Assembly: GCA_022842205.1 (NCBI GenBank)
Contig: JALHQA010000006.1
Location: forward strand, 62,001-126,000
Source: Hyphomicrobiales bacterium
Lineage (GTDB): Bacteria > Pseudomonadota > Alphaproteobacteria > Rhizobiales > Methylopilaceae
Direction: 5' to 3'
Length of the DNA stretch: 64,000 nucleotides
In this document: positions 21,553 to 30,234 of the stretch, in pieces
Layout: every line of letters starts with the position of its first letter
Position numbering within the stretch: position 1 is the stretch's first letter
Notes under the pieces: model-generated
The model's database searches: none
Seen by the model: the letters and a program-made list of their open reading frames with translations, nothing else
Told to the model about the DNA's origin: nothing
Made by a program: the position numbers and the translations under genes

Positions 21553-23358
21553 ATGCAGAGCATCACCATCGTCAACTGGATTTTGTTTGCAGTATCGGCC
21601 CTGATGGTGGCCGGCATCCTGTCGAGCCTGGTCGCCCGGCGTTTCGGCGCGCCGCTGCTGCTCGTCTTTCTCGGCATCGGCATGCTGCTTGGCGTGGATG
21701 GACCCGGCGGCATTGCATTCAGCGATTTCGGCCTGACCTACCTCATCGGTTCGTTCGCGCTGGCGGTCATCCTGTTCGACGGCGGACTGCGCACGCGGCT
21801 TTCCGCCTTTCAGGGAGTGCTGGCGCCGAGCATCGTGCTGGCAAGCGTCGCGGTTTTTCTGACGTCATTGATGGTCGCGTGCTTTGCGGTTCCGCTATTC
21901 GGATTGTCGTTCCCGCAGGGCCTGCTTCTGGGGGCGATGATCGCACCAACGGACGCCGCCGCCGTGTTCTTCCTGCTGCGCGCCGGCGGTCTGCATCTGC
22001 AGCGTCGCGTCGGCGCGACGCTCGAAATCGAATCCGGCACCAACGATCCGACCGCGGTCATCCTGACCATCGTGCTGGTCGAGTATCTGGTCGAATCCGG
22101 CAGCAATCCAGGTTTCCAGATCGTTCTGACCCTTCTCGAACATGGCGTGCTCGGCGCGCTGATCGGTGTGGCGGGAGGCTATGCGACCGTTGCGCTGCTC
22201 AATCGTGTCGATCTGCCCGCCGGACTTCATCCGTTGCTGGCGATCGCTTGCGGCGTAACGGTGTTCGCGTTGACGCAGGTCTCGAATGGTTCCGGCTTTC
22301 TGGCCGTCTATATCGCCGGTCTCATGGTGGGAAACCGGCCCGTGCGGGCGTTCGCGTCCATCACCGCGTTTCATGACGCGGCGACATGGCTGGTCCAGAT
22401 CCTGATGTTCATCGTGCTCGGCCTGCTGGTCACGCCGTCCGAACTGGTCAAGGCGCTCGTTCCGGGCCTGATGGTGGCGGCGTTTTTGATGTTGATAGCA
22501 CGGCCCCTTGCTGTTTTTGCCTCGCTCGCGCCCTTCCGCTTCTCGTTCAACGAGCGCGTATTTATTTCGTGGGTCGGTCTGCGTGGTGCTGTTTCGATCT
22601 TTCTTGCTGCCGTACCTACACTGGCGGGCCTGCCCAACGCGCCGCTTTATTTCAACATCGCCTTCATCGTCGTTGTCGTGTCGCTGGTGGTTCAGGGATG
22701 GACACTGACGCCGCTGGCCCGCCGCCTCGGTCTTGCACTTCCCGAAGCCCGCCCGGAAGTGCATCGGATCGAGATCGATCTGCCCGGCCAGCAGGAGCAC
22801 GAAATGGTGGGCTACTACATCGAGGAGGGCAGCGCGGTTCTCGCGCCGGGCGCTTCTCCGCGTTGGGCGCGGCCGGTTTTCGTCGTCCGGGAAGACAGGA
22901 TTCTGGAGCCCGCAACCGCGGGGCCGCTGAAGCCCGGTGACTACGGGTATTTTCTTGCCCAGCCGGAGCGCGTGCGCGAACTCGACCGCATCTTCAGCGT
23001 CAGCTCCGATACCGGCGAGCACGCAAACTTTCCGCTCACCGCTTCGGCGAAGCTGTCGATTCTCAGCGATCTCTACAGCCTCGATGCCGAGGATGAACTG
23101 AAGGACCGCACGGTCGCCGAGCATTTTGCGTCCGAAATGGACAACGTCCCGGCGCCCGGCGACCGTCTGGCTCTCGGTCCCGCGGTCCTCGTGGTGCGCG
23201 CGGTGAAGGACGGCAGGGTCAGCGAGGCTGAACTTGAATTGCCATATGCGACTGCCGGCAACGGGTCGGCCAGAGAGCCGGATCGCTTCGACCGCGCACT
23301 TGCCAAGGCGAGGAATGCGCTGCGCGCTTTTGAAGCCCGGTTTTTTAACCGGAGGTAA
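21553..23358 (+). CDS. Potassium/proton antiporter, CPA1 family (CvrA/NhaP2-like)
   Basis: 601 residues from the ATG at 21553; a TTG 18 bases upstream is possible. The first ~390 residues form a CPA-type antiporter with about 12 membrane segments. They include ILFDGGLRTRL, MIAPTDAAAVFFLL with the ion-binding acid, ESGTNDPTAVILTI and SWVGLRGAVSIFLA. The cytoplasmic C-terminus has a TrkA_C/RCK-C-like domain (around 410-490) and a CorC/HlyC-like domain (about 500-575), as in NhaP2/CvrA. It exports K+ (and perhaps Na+) against H+. The gene lies between the eno terminator and ftsB; eno and ftsB are close neighbours in many relatives. Confidence 0.88.
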   Translation: MQSITIVNWILFAVSALMVAGILSSLVARRFGAPLLLVFLGIGMLLGVDGPGGIAFSDFGLTYLIGSFALAVILFDGGLRTRLSAFQGVLAPSIVLASVAVFLTSLMVACFAVPLFGLSFPQGLLLGAMIAPTDAAAVFFLLRAGGLHLQRRVGATLEIESGTNDPTAVILTIVLVEYLVESGSNPGFQIVLTLLEHGVLGALIGVAGGYATVALLNRVDLPAGLHPLLAIACGVTVFALTQVSNGSGFLAVYIAGLMVGNRPVRAFASITAFHDAATWLVQILMFIVLGLLVTPSELVKALVPGLMVAAFLMLIARPLAVFASLAPFRFSFNERVFISWVGLRGAVSIFLAAVPTLAGLPNAPLYFNIAFIVVVVSLVVQGWTLTPLARRLGLALPEARPEVHRIEIDLPGQQEHEMVGYYIEEGSAVLAPGASPRWARPVFVVREDRILEPATAGPLKPGDYGYFLAQPERVRELDRIFSVSSDTGEHANFPLTASAKLSILSDLYSLDAEDELKDRTVAEHFASEMDNVPAPGDRLALGPAVLVVRAVKDGRVSEAELELPYATAGNGSAREPDRFDRALAKARNALRAFEARFFNRR

Positions 23359-23382
23359 ACCAGCCTCGGGCGAGCTTCCGGC

Positions 23383-23706
23383 ATGATCCGGCGAGCGAGA
23401 ATCCGTGCGGCTTTGGCGCAACTCAGCCTTTGGGCACTGATTGCGGCCCTCACGTCATATTTCGTCTATCACGGCGTGCACGGCGAACGCGGGTTGCGGG
23501 CGCATCGCAGTATCGAGGCTGAAATAGCCGAACTTGGTGCCGAACTCGCACGGCTCGAGGCACAGCGCGAAGCGCTGGAGCAGCGCGTCGCCCGCTTCGA
23601 ACCGACCTCGGTGGATCGCGACGTTCTCGACGAGCAGTCGCGCCGCAGTCTCGGGCTTCTGCATCCAAACGATCGGGTTCTCATGCTCGAAAGTATCGCC
23701 CCCTAG
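23383..23706 (+). CDS. ftsB: Septum formation initiator FtsB/DivIC family
   Basis: 107 residues. One membrane segment (about 12-30, LSLWALIAALTSYFVYHGVHG) is followed by a coiled coil of heptad-like EAEIAELGAELARLEAQREALEQRV (about 44-68) and the family end DEQSRRSLGLLHPNDRVLML. FtsB-type proteins form the FtsQBL division complex that activates septal peptidoglycan synthesis. Position between eno and the pdh operon is the usual one in Hyphomicrobiales. No clear terminator follows, and the next 281 bp are non-coding. Confidence 0.9.
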   Translation: MIRRARIRAALAQLSLWALIAALTSYFVYHGVHGERGLRAHRSIEAEIAELGAELARLEAQREALEQRVARFEPTSVDRDVLDEQSRRSLGLLHPNDRVLMLESIAP

Positions 23707-23987
23707 ACGCGTTTCAGGCTTCACGAGCCCACCCCGCGTCATGAAAATTTCAAATGAACGGCCAATTTTTTTGAGCCGGAAGGGGTTCCGGGCCGCGTCA
23801 TGCTTTACGGCCGGAAAGAGCTTTATTCCCGACAATTTGGATAGTTAAAGCGCAGACTTGCCGACCATCAGAATTCGCGGTCGCCTTACTTTCGTCTTGC
23901 TTTCTCCGTCTTGTGTGTGGCACCTAAAAGTCGCTGTCAATGAGTATTGGGAGCGTCGCACAGTCTGCGTATTCCGGGGGAGGGAAC

Positions 23988-25139
23988 ATGCGGCGTTTAG
24001 TTTTCAGCACGCTTGCGCTTATTTTCGCGTTCGTGACCGCGCAGCCGACACTCGCGCAAGTCAAACAAGACCCTTCCGAGAGCCAGACTGAGGTCAATCT
24101 CAAGGAAAAGAAGAACGCGTGGACGATGGGTATTTCGGGCGGCATGCTCGATACCACCAACATGCGCTTCGCCGACGAGATGGGCAAAGTGCTCAACGAT
24201 GGCGACGAACTGCGTGTTCTGCCGTACATCGGTTATGGCGCGACCTCCAATCTCGAAGACTTGCTGTATCTGCGCGGTATCGACGCTGCATTTACGCAGT
24301 CGGATGTCTTCGAGTACTTTGCCAAGGAAAAGGGCATCGGCAATCTGCCGAACCGCGTGCACTACATTGCCCGTTTTCCGATGGCCGAGCTGCATTTCAT
24401 TGCGCCGACCAAATACAAGACGCTTGAAGATCTGCGCGGCAAGCGGGTCAGCTTCGGTCCGAAGGGTACCGCGGCCAGCCTCACCGCAAATATCGTGCTC
24501 GAGCGCATGGGCATCCAGGTCGAGCAAGTGTACCAGGATCACCGCACGGGCATGGCCGATCTGAAATCCGGCAAGCTCGACGCGCTCATTCGCTGTGCCG
24601 GTAAACCGCTTGGCTTCGTAAAGGACATCCCCTCAGACGCCGGCCTGCACATAGTTCCCGTGCCGTTCACCGAGAAGCTGGCGGACTATTACACGCTAAG
24701 CGAATTGACGTCGGAGCATTATCCGAACCTGATCAAGCCTGGCCAAGTGGTCGACACGATCGGTGTACCGACGGTGCTGGCGGTTTATAACTGGCCAAAA
24801 AATACGTACCGCTACAAGCGCGTCGAGCGCTTCGTGGAGCGCCTCTTCCAGAATTGGGACAAGTTCCGCAATCCGGCATTCCATCCTGCGTGGCAGGAGG
24901 TCAATCTCGCCGCCACCGTGCCCGGCTGGCAGCGCCTCGATGTCGCCGAACGCATGCTGCAGCAGGCCGGTGTTCAGAGCGACAAGCGTCAGGCCTTGGG
25001 CGACGACTTCCAGCGTTTCCTCGACAACTCTGGCGGAGCGCTTGCGCCGAAAACGCAAGCAGAGCGCGATGCGCTGTTTAGGGATTTCATGGCCTGGCAT
25101 GCTCAACAAAACGCGAAGGGCAGAGCTCGGGCCAATTAG
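23988..25139 (+). CDS. TAXI family TRAP transporter solute-binding protein
   Basis: 383 residues from the ATG at 23988, chosen because GGGGGAGGG lies 3-11 bases upstream and a signal peptide begins there (RRLVFSTLALIFAFVTAQPTLA, cleavage before QVKQ). The TAXI fold is seen in MGISGGMLDTTNMRFADEM, LPYIGYGATSNLEDLLYLRGIDAAFTQSD and LRGKRVSFGPKGTAASLTA. Such proteins bind solutes in the periplasm for a TRAP permease with a fused 4TM/12TM membrane protein. No permease gene is adjacent, so its partner is elsewhere or it acts otherwise. The next gene, a Sel1 protein, is 61 bp downstream. Confidence 0.88.
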   Translation: MRRLVFSTLALIFAFVTAQPTLAQVKQDPSESQTEVNLKEKKNAWTMGISGGMLDTTNMRFADEMGKVLNDGDELRVLPYIGYGATSNLEDLLYLRGIDAAFTQSDVFEYFAKEKGIGNLPNRVHYIARFPMAELHFIAPTKYKTLEDLRGKRVSFGPKGTAASLTANIVLERMGIQVEQVYQDHRTGMADLKSGKLDALIRCAGKPLGFVKDIPSDAGLHIVPVPFTEKLADYYTLSELTSEHYPNLIKPGQVVDTIGVPTVLAVYNWPKNTYRYKRVERFVERLFQNWDKFRNPAFHPAWQEVNLAATVPGWQRLDVAERMLQQAGVQSDKRQALGDDFQRFLDNSGGALAPKTQAERDALFRDFMAWHAQQNAKGRARAN

Positions 25140-25200
25140 TGGCGGCGAAGTATCGTAGGGACGACGTGCTGGGCGCGGTAATCGCGCCCAAGGGGGAGTA

Positions 25201-26145
25201 ATGAGTGATCCCTTGAAACCAGGGCAGCCGCCAGACGACGTGCTGCCTTACGCCCCGAACTGGGCGCGCAATCCCGGTTATCGGCCGTCGCAGCCGAACA
25301 TCGGATATGACGCGTTTTCCGACGAGGAGAACCCCAGCTATCGGTCGATGGCGCAGATGTTCTCGCCGGACGTAGAGCGCGCCAAGAAACGAAAAACCGG
25401 ATCTGCCGGCAAGATGTTGTTGCGCTTCGGCGCGGTTGTCGGCGTTGCCGGCGCGGCGCTTGCGCTGTTCATTGGCTATGTCGTGACGCAGCCCGAAGGT
25501 GAAGCAACAACGGCGAACAAAGAGCGGTTTGAAGGCGTAAATAACGCCGTTTCCGCTATCCAGGCGGCCCTCAGCCCGAGCAAGGCTCCGGCAGCAACCG
25601 CATCGGGGGTAGTGGCGGTTGAAACGGTTCCGGTGAAGCCGGCGCAGGCTAACCCAGAAGCGCAGGCTTCTGCCGACCTTCCTGTTTCTTCGGATCGCGG
25701 TGCTGCCCCGTCGGCTCCGCCGGTCGATGCGAATCTGGCACCTGAAGCATCACCGGGGCCGGCTGCCGCAGCATCGGCAGCGCCCGAACCGCCGCCTCAG
25801 GTGGCCGCGCTGCCGCCCAAGGATACCCCTCCGGCTCCACCACCGGAGCCCCTCGCACCGCAGCTTACGGCCGGCGAGTTGACTACGCTGATGGCTCGTG
25901 GGCGCCGGTTTATCGAGAACGGCGATTTCTCGTCGGCGCGTCCCGTGTATCGTCGTGCTGCGGAAGCCGGTTATGCCGAAGCGGCCCTCGCCCTCGGCGA
26001 GACCTATGATCCGGTGACTCTGCGCGAGCGCGGCGTCGTCGGCCTGGTCCCCGATGTGCAGAAAGCACGCGAGTGGTATGAGCGTGCCCGTGACCTCGGT
26101 TCGCTCGAAGCGCCGACCCGCCTGGATCGTCTGCCGGGGAACTGA
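25201..26145 (+). CDS. Membrane protein with C-terminal Sel1-like repeat
   Basis: 314 residues. The cytoplasmic N-terminus is Pro/Asn-rich (about 1-70), with one membrane segment at about 74-95. A long Pro/Ala-rich linker follows (about 125-225), then a C-terminal Sel1/TPR-like repeat: GRRFIENGDFSSARPVYRRAAEAGYAEAALALG, then ARDLGSLEAPTRLDRL. Sel1 repeats mediate protein-protein contacts, so a periplasmic scaffold role is plausible but unproven. It follows the TAXI gene by 61 bp and may be co-transcribed with it. The linker is low-complexity and should be excluded from similarity searches. Confidence 0.7.
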   Translation: MSDPLKPGQPPDDVLPYAPNWARNPGYRPSQPNIGYDAFSDEENPSYRSMAQMFSPDVERAKKRKTGSAGKMLLRFGAVVGVAGAALALFIGYVVTQPEGEATTANKERFEGVNNAVSAIQAALSPSKAPAATASGVVAVETVPVKPAQANPEAQASADLPVSSDRGAAPSAPPVDANLAPEASPGPAAAASAAPEPPPQVAALPPKDTPPAPPPEPLAPQLTAGELTTLMARGRRFIENGDFSSARPVYRRAAEAGYAEAALALGETYDPVTLRERGVVGLVPDVQKAREWYERARDLGSLEAPTRLDRLPGN

Positions 26146-26315
26146 GCCAATGTATTGACAGGCCGCTTTCGTGCTATTGCGCGGAAGCGGGTCGGACGCC
26201 GGACAGCTATGCAATGAGCGCATGGCGCCGAATCCTGCGACCTCCCGCAAATCGTTGATTTTCTTGGGATTGCAGGCGGCCTCCGTTAATTGGCGTTTGC
26301 TCGCTTTTGCTAGAT

Positions 26316-26362
26316 CGTTAGGCTAACGTCTGCCCAAAATAGAAGCGGTCAAATTCGACCGC
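26316..26362. promoter_or_regulatory. Two palindromes upstream of pdhA, possible operators
   Basis: In the 243-bp gap before pdhA there is a perfect 13-bp palindrome (cgttag-g-ctaacg, 26316-26328) and an 18-bp near-palindrome (gcggtc-aaattc-gaccgc, 26345-26362), the second ending 26 bases before the pdhA start. Both are positioned like operators for a repressor of the pdh operon. No regulator gene is nearby, and no convincing -35/-10 pair was found. Confidence 0.35.
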
Positions 26363-26388
26363 CCCACGCAACAGGGAGCCTTCCGGTT

Positions 26389-27414
26389 ATGGCAGCAGCC
26401 GCCAAGGCGAAAAACGCCAAAGTTCCCACGGAGCCTGGCGTATCGAATTCGATCGCCGCGTTCTCCAAGGACGAGGAAGTCGCCGCATTTCGCGACATGC
26501 TCAACATCCGCCGTTTTGAAGAGAAGGCGGGCCAGCTTTACGGCATGGGCCTGATCGGCGGTTTTTGTCACCTCTACATCGGCCAGGAAGCGGTCGTTGT
26601 TGGAATGACGATGGCGCAGAAGGATGGCGACCAACTGGTTACGTCCTATCGCGACCATGGCCATATGCTGGCGGCGGGCATGGACCCGAAGGGCGTCATG
26701 GCCGAGCTGACGGGCCGCAGCGGCGGATATTCGCGCGGCAAGGGCGGCTCGATGCATATGTTCAGCCGTGAGAAGAATTTCTTCGGCGGCCATGGTATCG
26801 TCGGGGCCCAGGTGTCGATCGGCACCGGCCTGGCCTTCGCCAACAAGTACAAGGAGAATGGGCAGGTTGCCGTGACCTATTTTGGTGACGGTGCCGCCAA
26901 TCAGGGCCAAGTTTACGAGAGCTTCAATATGGCGAAGCTCTGGAAGCTGCCCGTGATCTATGTCGTGGAAAACAATCGCTACGGCATGGGCACATCCTAT
27001 ACCCGAGCTTCATCAACGACCGATTTCTCGCAACGCGGCCGCAGCTTCGACATCCCGGGCGAGCAGGTCGATGGGATGGACGTCCGCGCTGTTCGCTCCG
27101 CCGCCGAACGTGCCTTCGAGCACGCACGTACCGAAGGTCCATACATCCTCGAGATGCAGACTTATCGCTATCGTGGTCATTCGATGTCCGACCCGGCGAA
27201 ATACCGCTCGAAGGAAGAAGTCCAGAAGATGCGGGATGAGCACGACCCGATCGAACAGGTCCGCAAGCGCCTGCTTGAAAATAAATGGGCGGAGGAGGAC
27301 GATCTGAATAAGATCGACAAGGACATCCGTGCGGTGGTGAATGCGGCCGCCGAATTCGCGACGAACGACCCTGAGCCCGATCCGTCGGAGCTTTGGACCG
27401 ACGTCTACGTCTGA
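26389..27414 (+). CDS. pdhA: Pyruvate dehydrogenase E1 component, alpha subunit
   Basis: 341 residues of the heterotetrameric E1 type. The thiamine diphosphate motif GDG...N is seen in YFGDGAANQGQVYESFNMA with VVENNRYGMGTS; the phosphorylation-loop region YRYRGHSMSDPAKYR and MHMFSREKNFFGGHGIVGAQ are typical. With PdhB it decarboxylates pyruvate and acetylates the E2 lipoyl group. It is the first gene of pdhA-pdhB-pdhC-lpd; the 31-bp gap to pdhB and following short gaps indicate one operon. Confidence 0.97.
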   Translation: MAAAAKAKNAKVPTEPGVSNSIAAFSKDEEVAAFRDMLNIRRFEEKAGQLYGMGLIGGFCHLYIGQEAVVVGMTMAQKDGDQLVTSYRDHGHMLAAGMDPKGVMAELTGRSGGYSRGKGGSMHMFSREKNFFGGHGIVGAQVSIGTGLAFANKYKENGQVAVTYFGDGAANQGQVYESFNMAKLWKLPVIYVVENNRYGMGTSYTRASSTTDFSQRGRSFDIPGEQVDGMDVRAVRSAAERAFEHARTEGPYILEMQTYRYRGHSMSDPAKYRSKEEVQKMRDEHDPIEQVRKRLLENKWAEEDDLNKIDKDIRAVVNAAAEFATNDPEPDPSELWTDVYV

Positions 27415-27445
27415 CCGACCGACACACCAGGATTGAGCGTTCGCG

Positions 27446-28885
27446 ATGCCGATCGAAGTACTTATGCCTGCGCTGTCGCCCACGATGGAGTCGGGCAAGC
27501 TCGCCAAATGGCTGAAAGCTGAAGGCGACAAGGTGAAATCCGGCGATGTGATCGCCGAAATCGAAACCGACAAGGCCACGATGGAAGTCGAGGCCGTCGA
27601 TGAAGGCGTCCTCGGCAAGATACTCATCAAGGACGGAACGGAAGACGTCGCGGTCAATACGCCGATCGCCATCATCCTCGAGGAAGGTGAGGACGCCTCC
27701 GCGGCGGCCGCGCCCGCACCGAAGGCGAAGGCGGACAAGGCCGATAAAGACGAGGAACCGGCAGCCGAGGAAAGGGCCGAGGAAAACGCGCCTCCGGACG
27801 CCCCGGAGAAGGGCCCCGGACCCGACGTTGCCCCGTCGGCCGTTGCCACTCCGCCGAAACCTGTGATTGAGCCCGATCCCGAAGTGCCGGAAGGCACGGA
27901 GATGGTGAAGCTGACGGTTCGCGAGGCGCTTCGTGACGCCATGGCCGAGGAAATGCGCCGCGACGGCGACATCTTCCTGATGGGCGAGGAAGTCGCGGAA
28001 TATCAGGGCGCATACAAGGTTTCGCAGGGCCTGCTCGACGAGTTCGGCGCGAAGCGCGTCATCGACACGCCGATCACGGAACATGGCTTCACCGGCGTCG
28101 GTGTCGGTGCCGCTCTTGCCGGCCTGAAGCCGATCGTCGAATTCATGACCTGGAACTTCGCCATGCAGGCTATGGACCAGATCATCAATTCCGCCGCGAA
28201 GACGCTCTATATGTCCGGTGGCCAGATGGGTTGTCCCATCGTCTTCCGCGGTCCGAACGGTGCCGCGGCCCGCGTGGCCGCGCAGCACAGTCAGGACTTC
28301 ACCGCCTGGTACAGCCAGGTTCCCGGCCTGAAGGTGATTGCGCCTTACACGGCCGCCGATTTCAAGGGCCTGCTCAAGGCCGCCATCCGCGATCCGAATC
28401 CGATCATCTTCCTTGAAAACGAAATCCTGTACGGACAGCACTTCGAGGTGCCGAAGCTCGATGATTTCGTGCTGCCGATCGGCAAGGCGCGCATCGCGCG
28501 TTCGGGCAGTGACGTCACCATCGTCTCGTTTTCGATCGGCATGAGCTATGCGCTCAAGGCCGCGGAAGAGCTCGCGGGGCAGGGCATCGACGCGGAAGTG
28601 ATCGATCTGCGCACGATCCGTCCGATGGACATCGAGACCGTCATCGAATCGGTGAAGAAAACCAATCGTTGCGTCACTGTCGAAGAGGGCTGGCCACAGT
28701 CCGGCGTCGGCTCGGAGATCGTCGCACAGCTCATGGAAAAGGCGTTCGATCATCTCGACGCGCCGGTGCTGCGCGTCACCGGCAAGGACGTCCCGATGCC
28801 TTACGCCGCGAACCTCGAAAAGCTCGCGCTGCCGTCTGTTGCTGAAGTCATCGAGGCGGTCAAAGCCGTCACTTATCGCGGATAA
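27446..28885 (+). CDS. pdhB: Pyruvate dehydrogenase E1 component, beta subunit with N-terminal lipoyl domain
   Basis: 479 residues. Residues 1-80 are a complete lipoyl domain with the lipoylated lysine at 43 ([10 protein letters not shown]). An Ala/Pro/Glu-rich linker follows (about 85-150), then the E1-beta transketolase domain ([51 protein letters not shown]). A lipoyl domain on E1-beta is a known alphaproteobacterial feature and gives the complex a second set of swinging arms. The first 45 residues are nearly identical to those of the downstream E2 and reflect domain duplication. Confidence 0.97.
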   Translation: MPIEVLMPALSPTMESGKLAKWLKAEGDKVKSGDVIAEIETDKATMEVEAVDEGVLGKILIKDGTEDVAVNTPIAIILEEGEDASAAAAPAPKAKADKADKDEEPAAEERAEENAPPDAPEKGPGPDVAPSAVATPPKPVIEPDPEVPEGTEMVKLTVREALRDAMAEEMRRDGDIFLMGEEVAEYQGAYKVSQGLLDEFGAKRVIDTPITEHGFTGVGVGAALAGLKPIVEFMTWNFAMQAMDQIINSAAKTLYMSGGQMGCPIVFRGPNGAAARVAAQHSQDFTAWYSQVPGLKVIAPYTAADFKGLLKAAIRDPNPIIFLENEILYGQHFEVPKLDDFVLPIGKARIARSGSDVTIVSFSIGMSYALKAAEELAGQGIDAEVIDLRTIRPMDIETVIESVKKTNRCVTVEEGWPQSGVGSEIVAQLMEKAFDHLDAPVLRVTGKDVPMPYAANLEKLALPSVAEVIEAVKAVTYRG

Positions 28886-28893
28886 AAACGGCC

Positions 28894-30234
28894 ATGCCGA
28901 TCAACATCCTGATGCCCGCACTGTCGCCGACCATGGAACAGGGCAACCTGGTCAAATGGCTCAAGAAGGAAGGCGACAAGGTCAAGGCTGGCGACGTCAT
29001 CGCCGAGATCGAGACCGACAAGGCCACGATGGAAGTCGAGGCCGTCGATGAAGGCACGCTCGGCAAGATTCTCGTCGCCGAAGGCACGAACGATGTGGCG
29101 GTGAACAAGCCGATTGCCGTTCTGTTCGAAGAAGGCGAGGACGCCAGCGCTGTAAGTGCAGCGCCCGCGGAACAACCGAAGACCGCCGCCGCGCCGGAAG
29201 CCAAGAAAGAAGAGCCGAAGAAAGAAGAGCCGAAGGTCGAGGCGGCCAAGGCGGAACCGGCAAAGCCCGCGCCCGTAGCTGCACCGGTGCCTGCTCCGAA
29301 AGCCAACGGTGCCGGCGTAAAGGTGTTTGCCTCGCCGCTTGCACGCCGCATCGCCAAGGAGCGCGGCGTCAACCTGTCGGCCATCGCCGGTTCCGGCCCT
29401 CACGGCCGCATCGTCAAGAAGGACGTCGAGTCCGCACGGCCTGGCGCCGGCGCTCCCGCCGCTGCCGGTGGCGGTGCGTTCGGCCTGCCGCTGATGCCGG
29501 ACGATCAGATCCGCGCGCTGTTCGAGCCGGGCAGCTACGATGTCGTTCCTCACGACGGCATGCGCCGCACCATCGCGACGCGCATGCAGCAGTCTATGAT
29601 TGTCGTGCCGCACTTCTTCCTCGCCGTCGATTTCGAAGTCGATGCGCTGCTGAAGCTGCGCGAGGAAATGAACTCCTACGCGCCGAAGGAAGACGGCAAG
29701 CCGGTCTGGCGCGTGTCGGTCAACGATCTCATCGTCAAGGCGTTTGCGCTGACGCTGAAGAAGCATCCGAACGCGAACGCCTCCTGGACCGAAGGCGGCA
29801 TGCTGCGTCACCACAATGTCGATATCGGCATCGCGGTCGCCATCCCGGGCGGCGGCCTGATCACGCCGATCCTGCGAAACGCTCAGGACAAGCCGCTGCC
29901 GGAGCTCGCCCAGGAAAGCTCGAACCTCGCCAAGCGTGCGCGCGACAAGAAGCTCAAACCGCACGAATACCAGGGCGGCACTGCCGCGATCTCCAATCTC
30001 GGTATGTACGGCGTGAAGCACTTCACCGCCATCGTCAACCCGCCGCACTCGACCATTCTCGCGGTTGCCGCGAGCGAAAAACGGCCTGTTGTCGTAGGCG
30101 ACAAGATCGAAATCCGCACCATGATGACCGCGACTTTGTCCTGCGATCATCGCGTCGTGGATGGCGCCGATGCTGCCAATATCATGCAGACGCTGAAGGG
30201 CTTCGTTGAGAAGCCGGTTGGGCTGGTGATGTGA
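28894..30234 (+). CDS. pdhC: Pyruvate dehydrogenase E2, dihydrolipoamide acetyltransferase
   Basis: 446 residues. A single lipoyl domain (Lys43) is followed by a Lys/Pro/Ala-rich linker (about 85-145) and a peripheral subunit-binding domain (ASPLARRIAKERGVNLSAI...GRIVKKDV, about 147-182). The catalytic domain follows, with the active-site His in LSCDHRVVDGADAA near the C-terminus. It forms the core of the complex and transfers the acetyl group to CoA. It lies 8 bp after pdhB, and its stop overlaps the lpd start. lipA, needed to lipoylate both this protein and PdhB, is only 2.5 kb downstream. Confidence 0.97.
   Translation: MPINILMPALSPTMEQGNLVKWLKKEGDKVKAGDVIAEIETDKATMEVEAVDEGTLGKILVAEGTNDVAVNKPIAVLFEEGEDASAVSAAPAEQPKTAAAPEAKKEEPKKEEPKVEAAKAEPAKPAPVAAPVPAPKANGAGVKVFASPLARRIAKERGVNLSAIAGSGPHGRIVKKDVESARPGAGAPAAAGGGAFGLPLMPDDQIRALFEPGSYDVVPHDGMRRTIATRMQQSMIVVPHFFLAVDFEVDALLKLREEMNSYAPKEDGKPVWRVSVNDLIVKAFALTLKKHPNANASWTEGGMLRHHNVDIGIAVAIPGGGLITPILRNAQDKPLPELAQESSNLAKRARDKKLKPHEYQGGTAAISNLGMYGVKHFTAIVNPPHSTILAVAASEKRPVVVGDKIEIRTMMTATLSCDHRVVDGADAANIMQTLKGFVEKPVGLVM

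Noticed and set aside
23918-23933. Sigma-54 promoter upstream of the TAXI gene (TGGCAC)
   Set aside because: The -24 element is present but no GC doublet of a -12 element follows at the required spacing.
26155-26190. TTGACA promoter and hairpin after the Sel1 gene
   Set aside because: No -10 lies at 16-18 bases; the 9-bp hairpin (26163-26171 with 26182-26190) has no T-tract, so neither promoter nor terminator is convincing.
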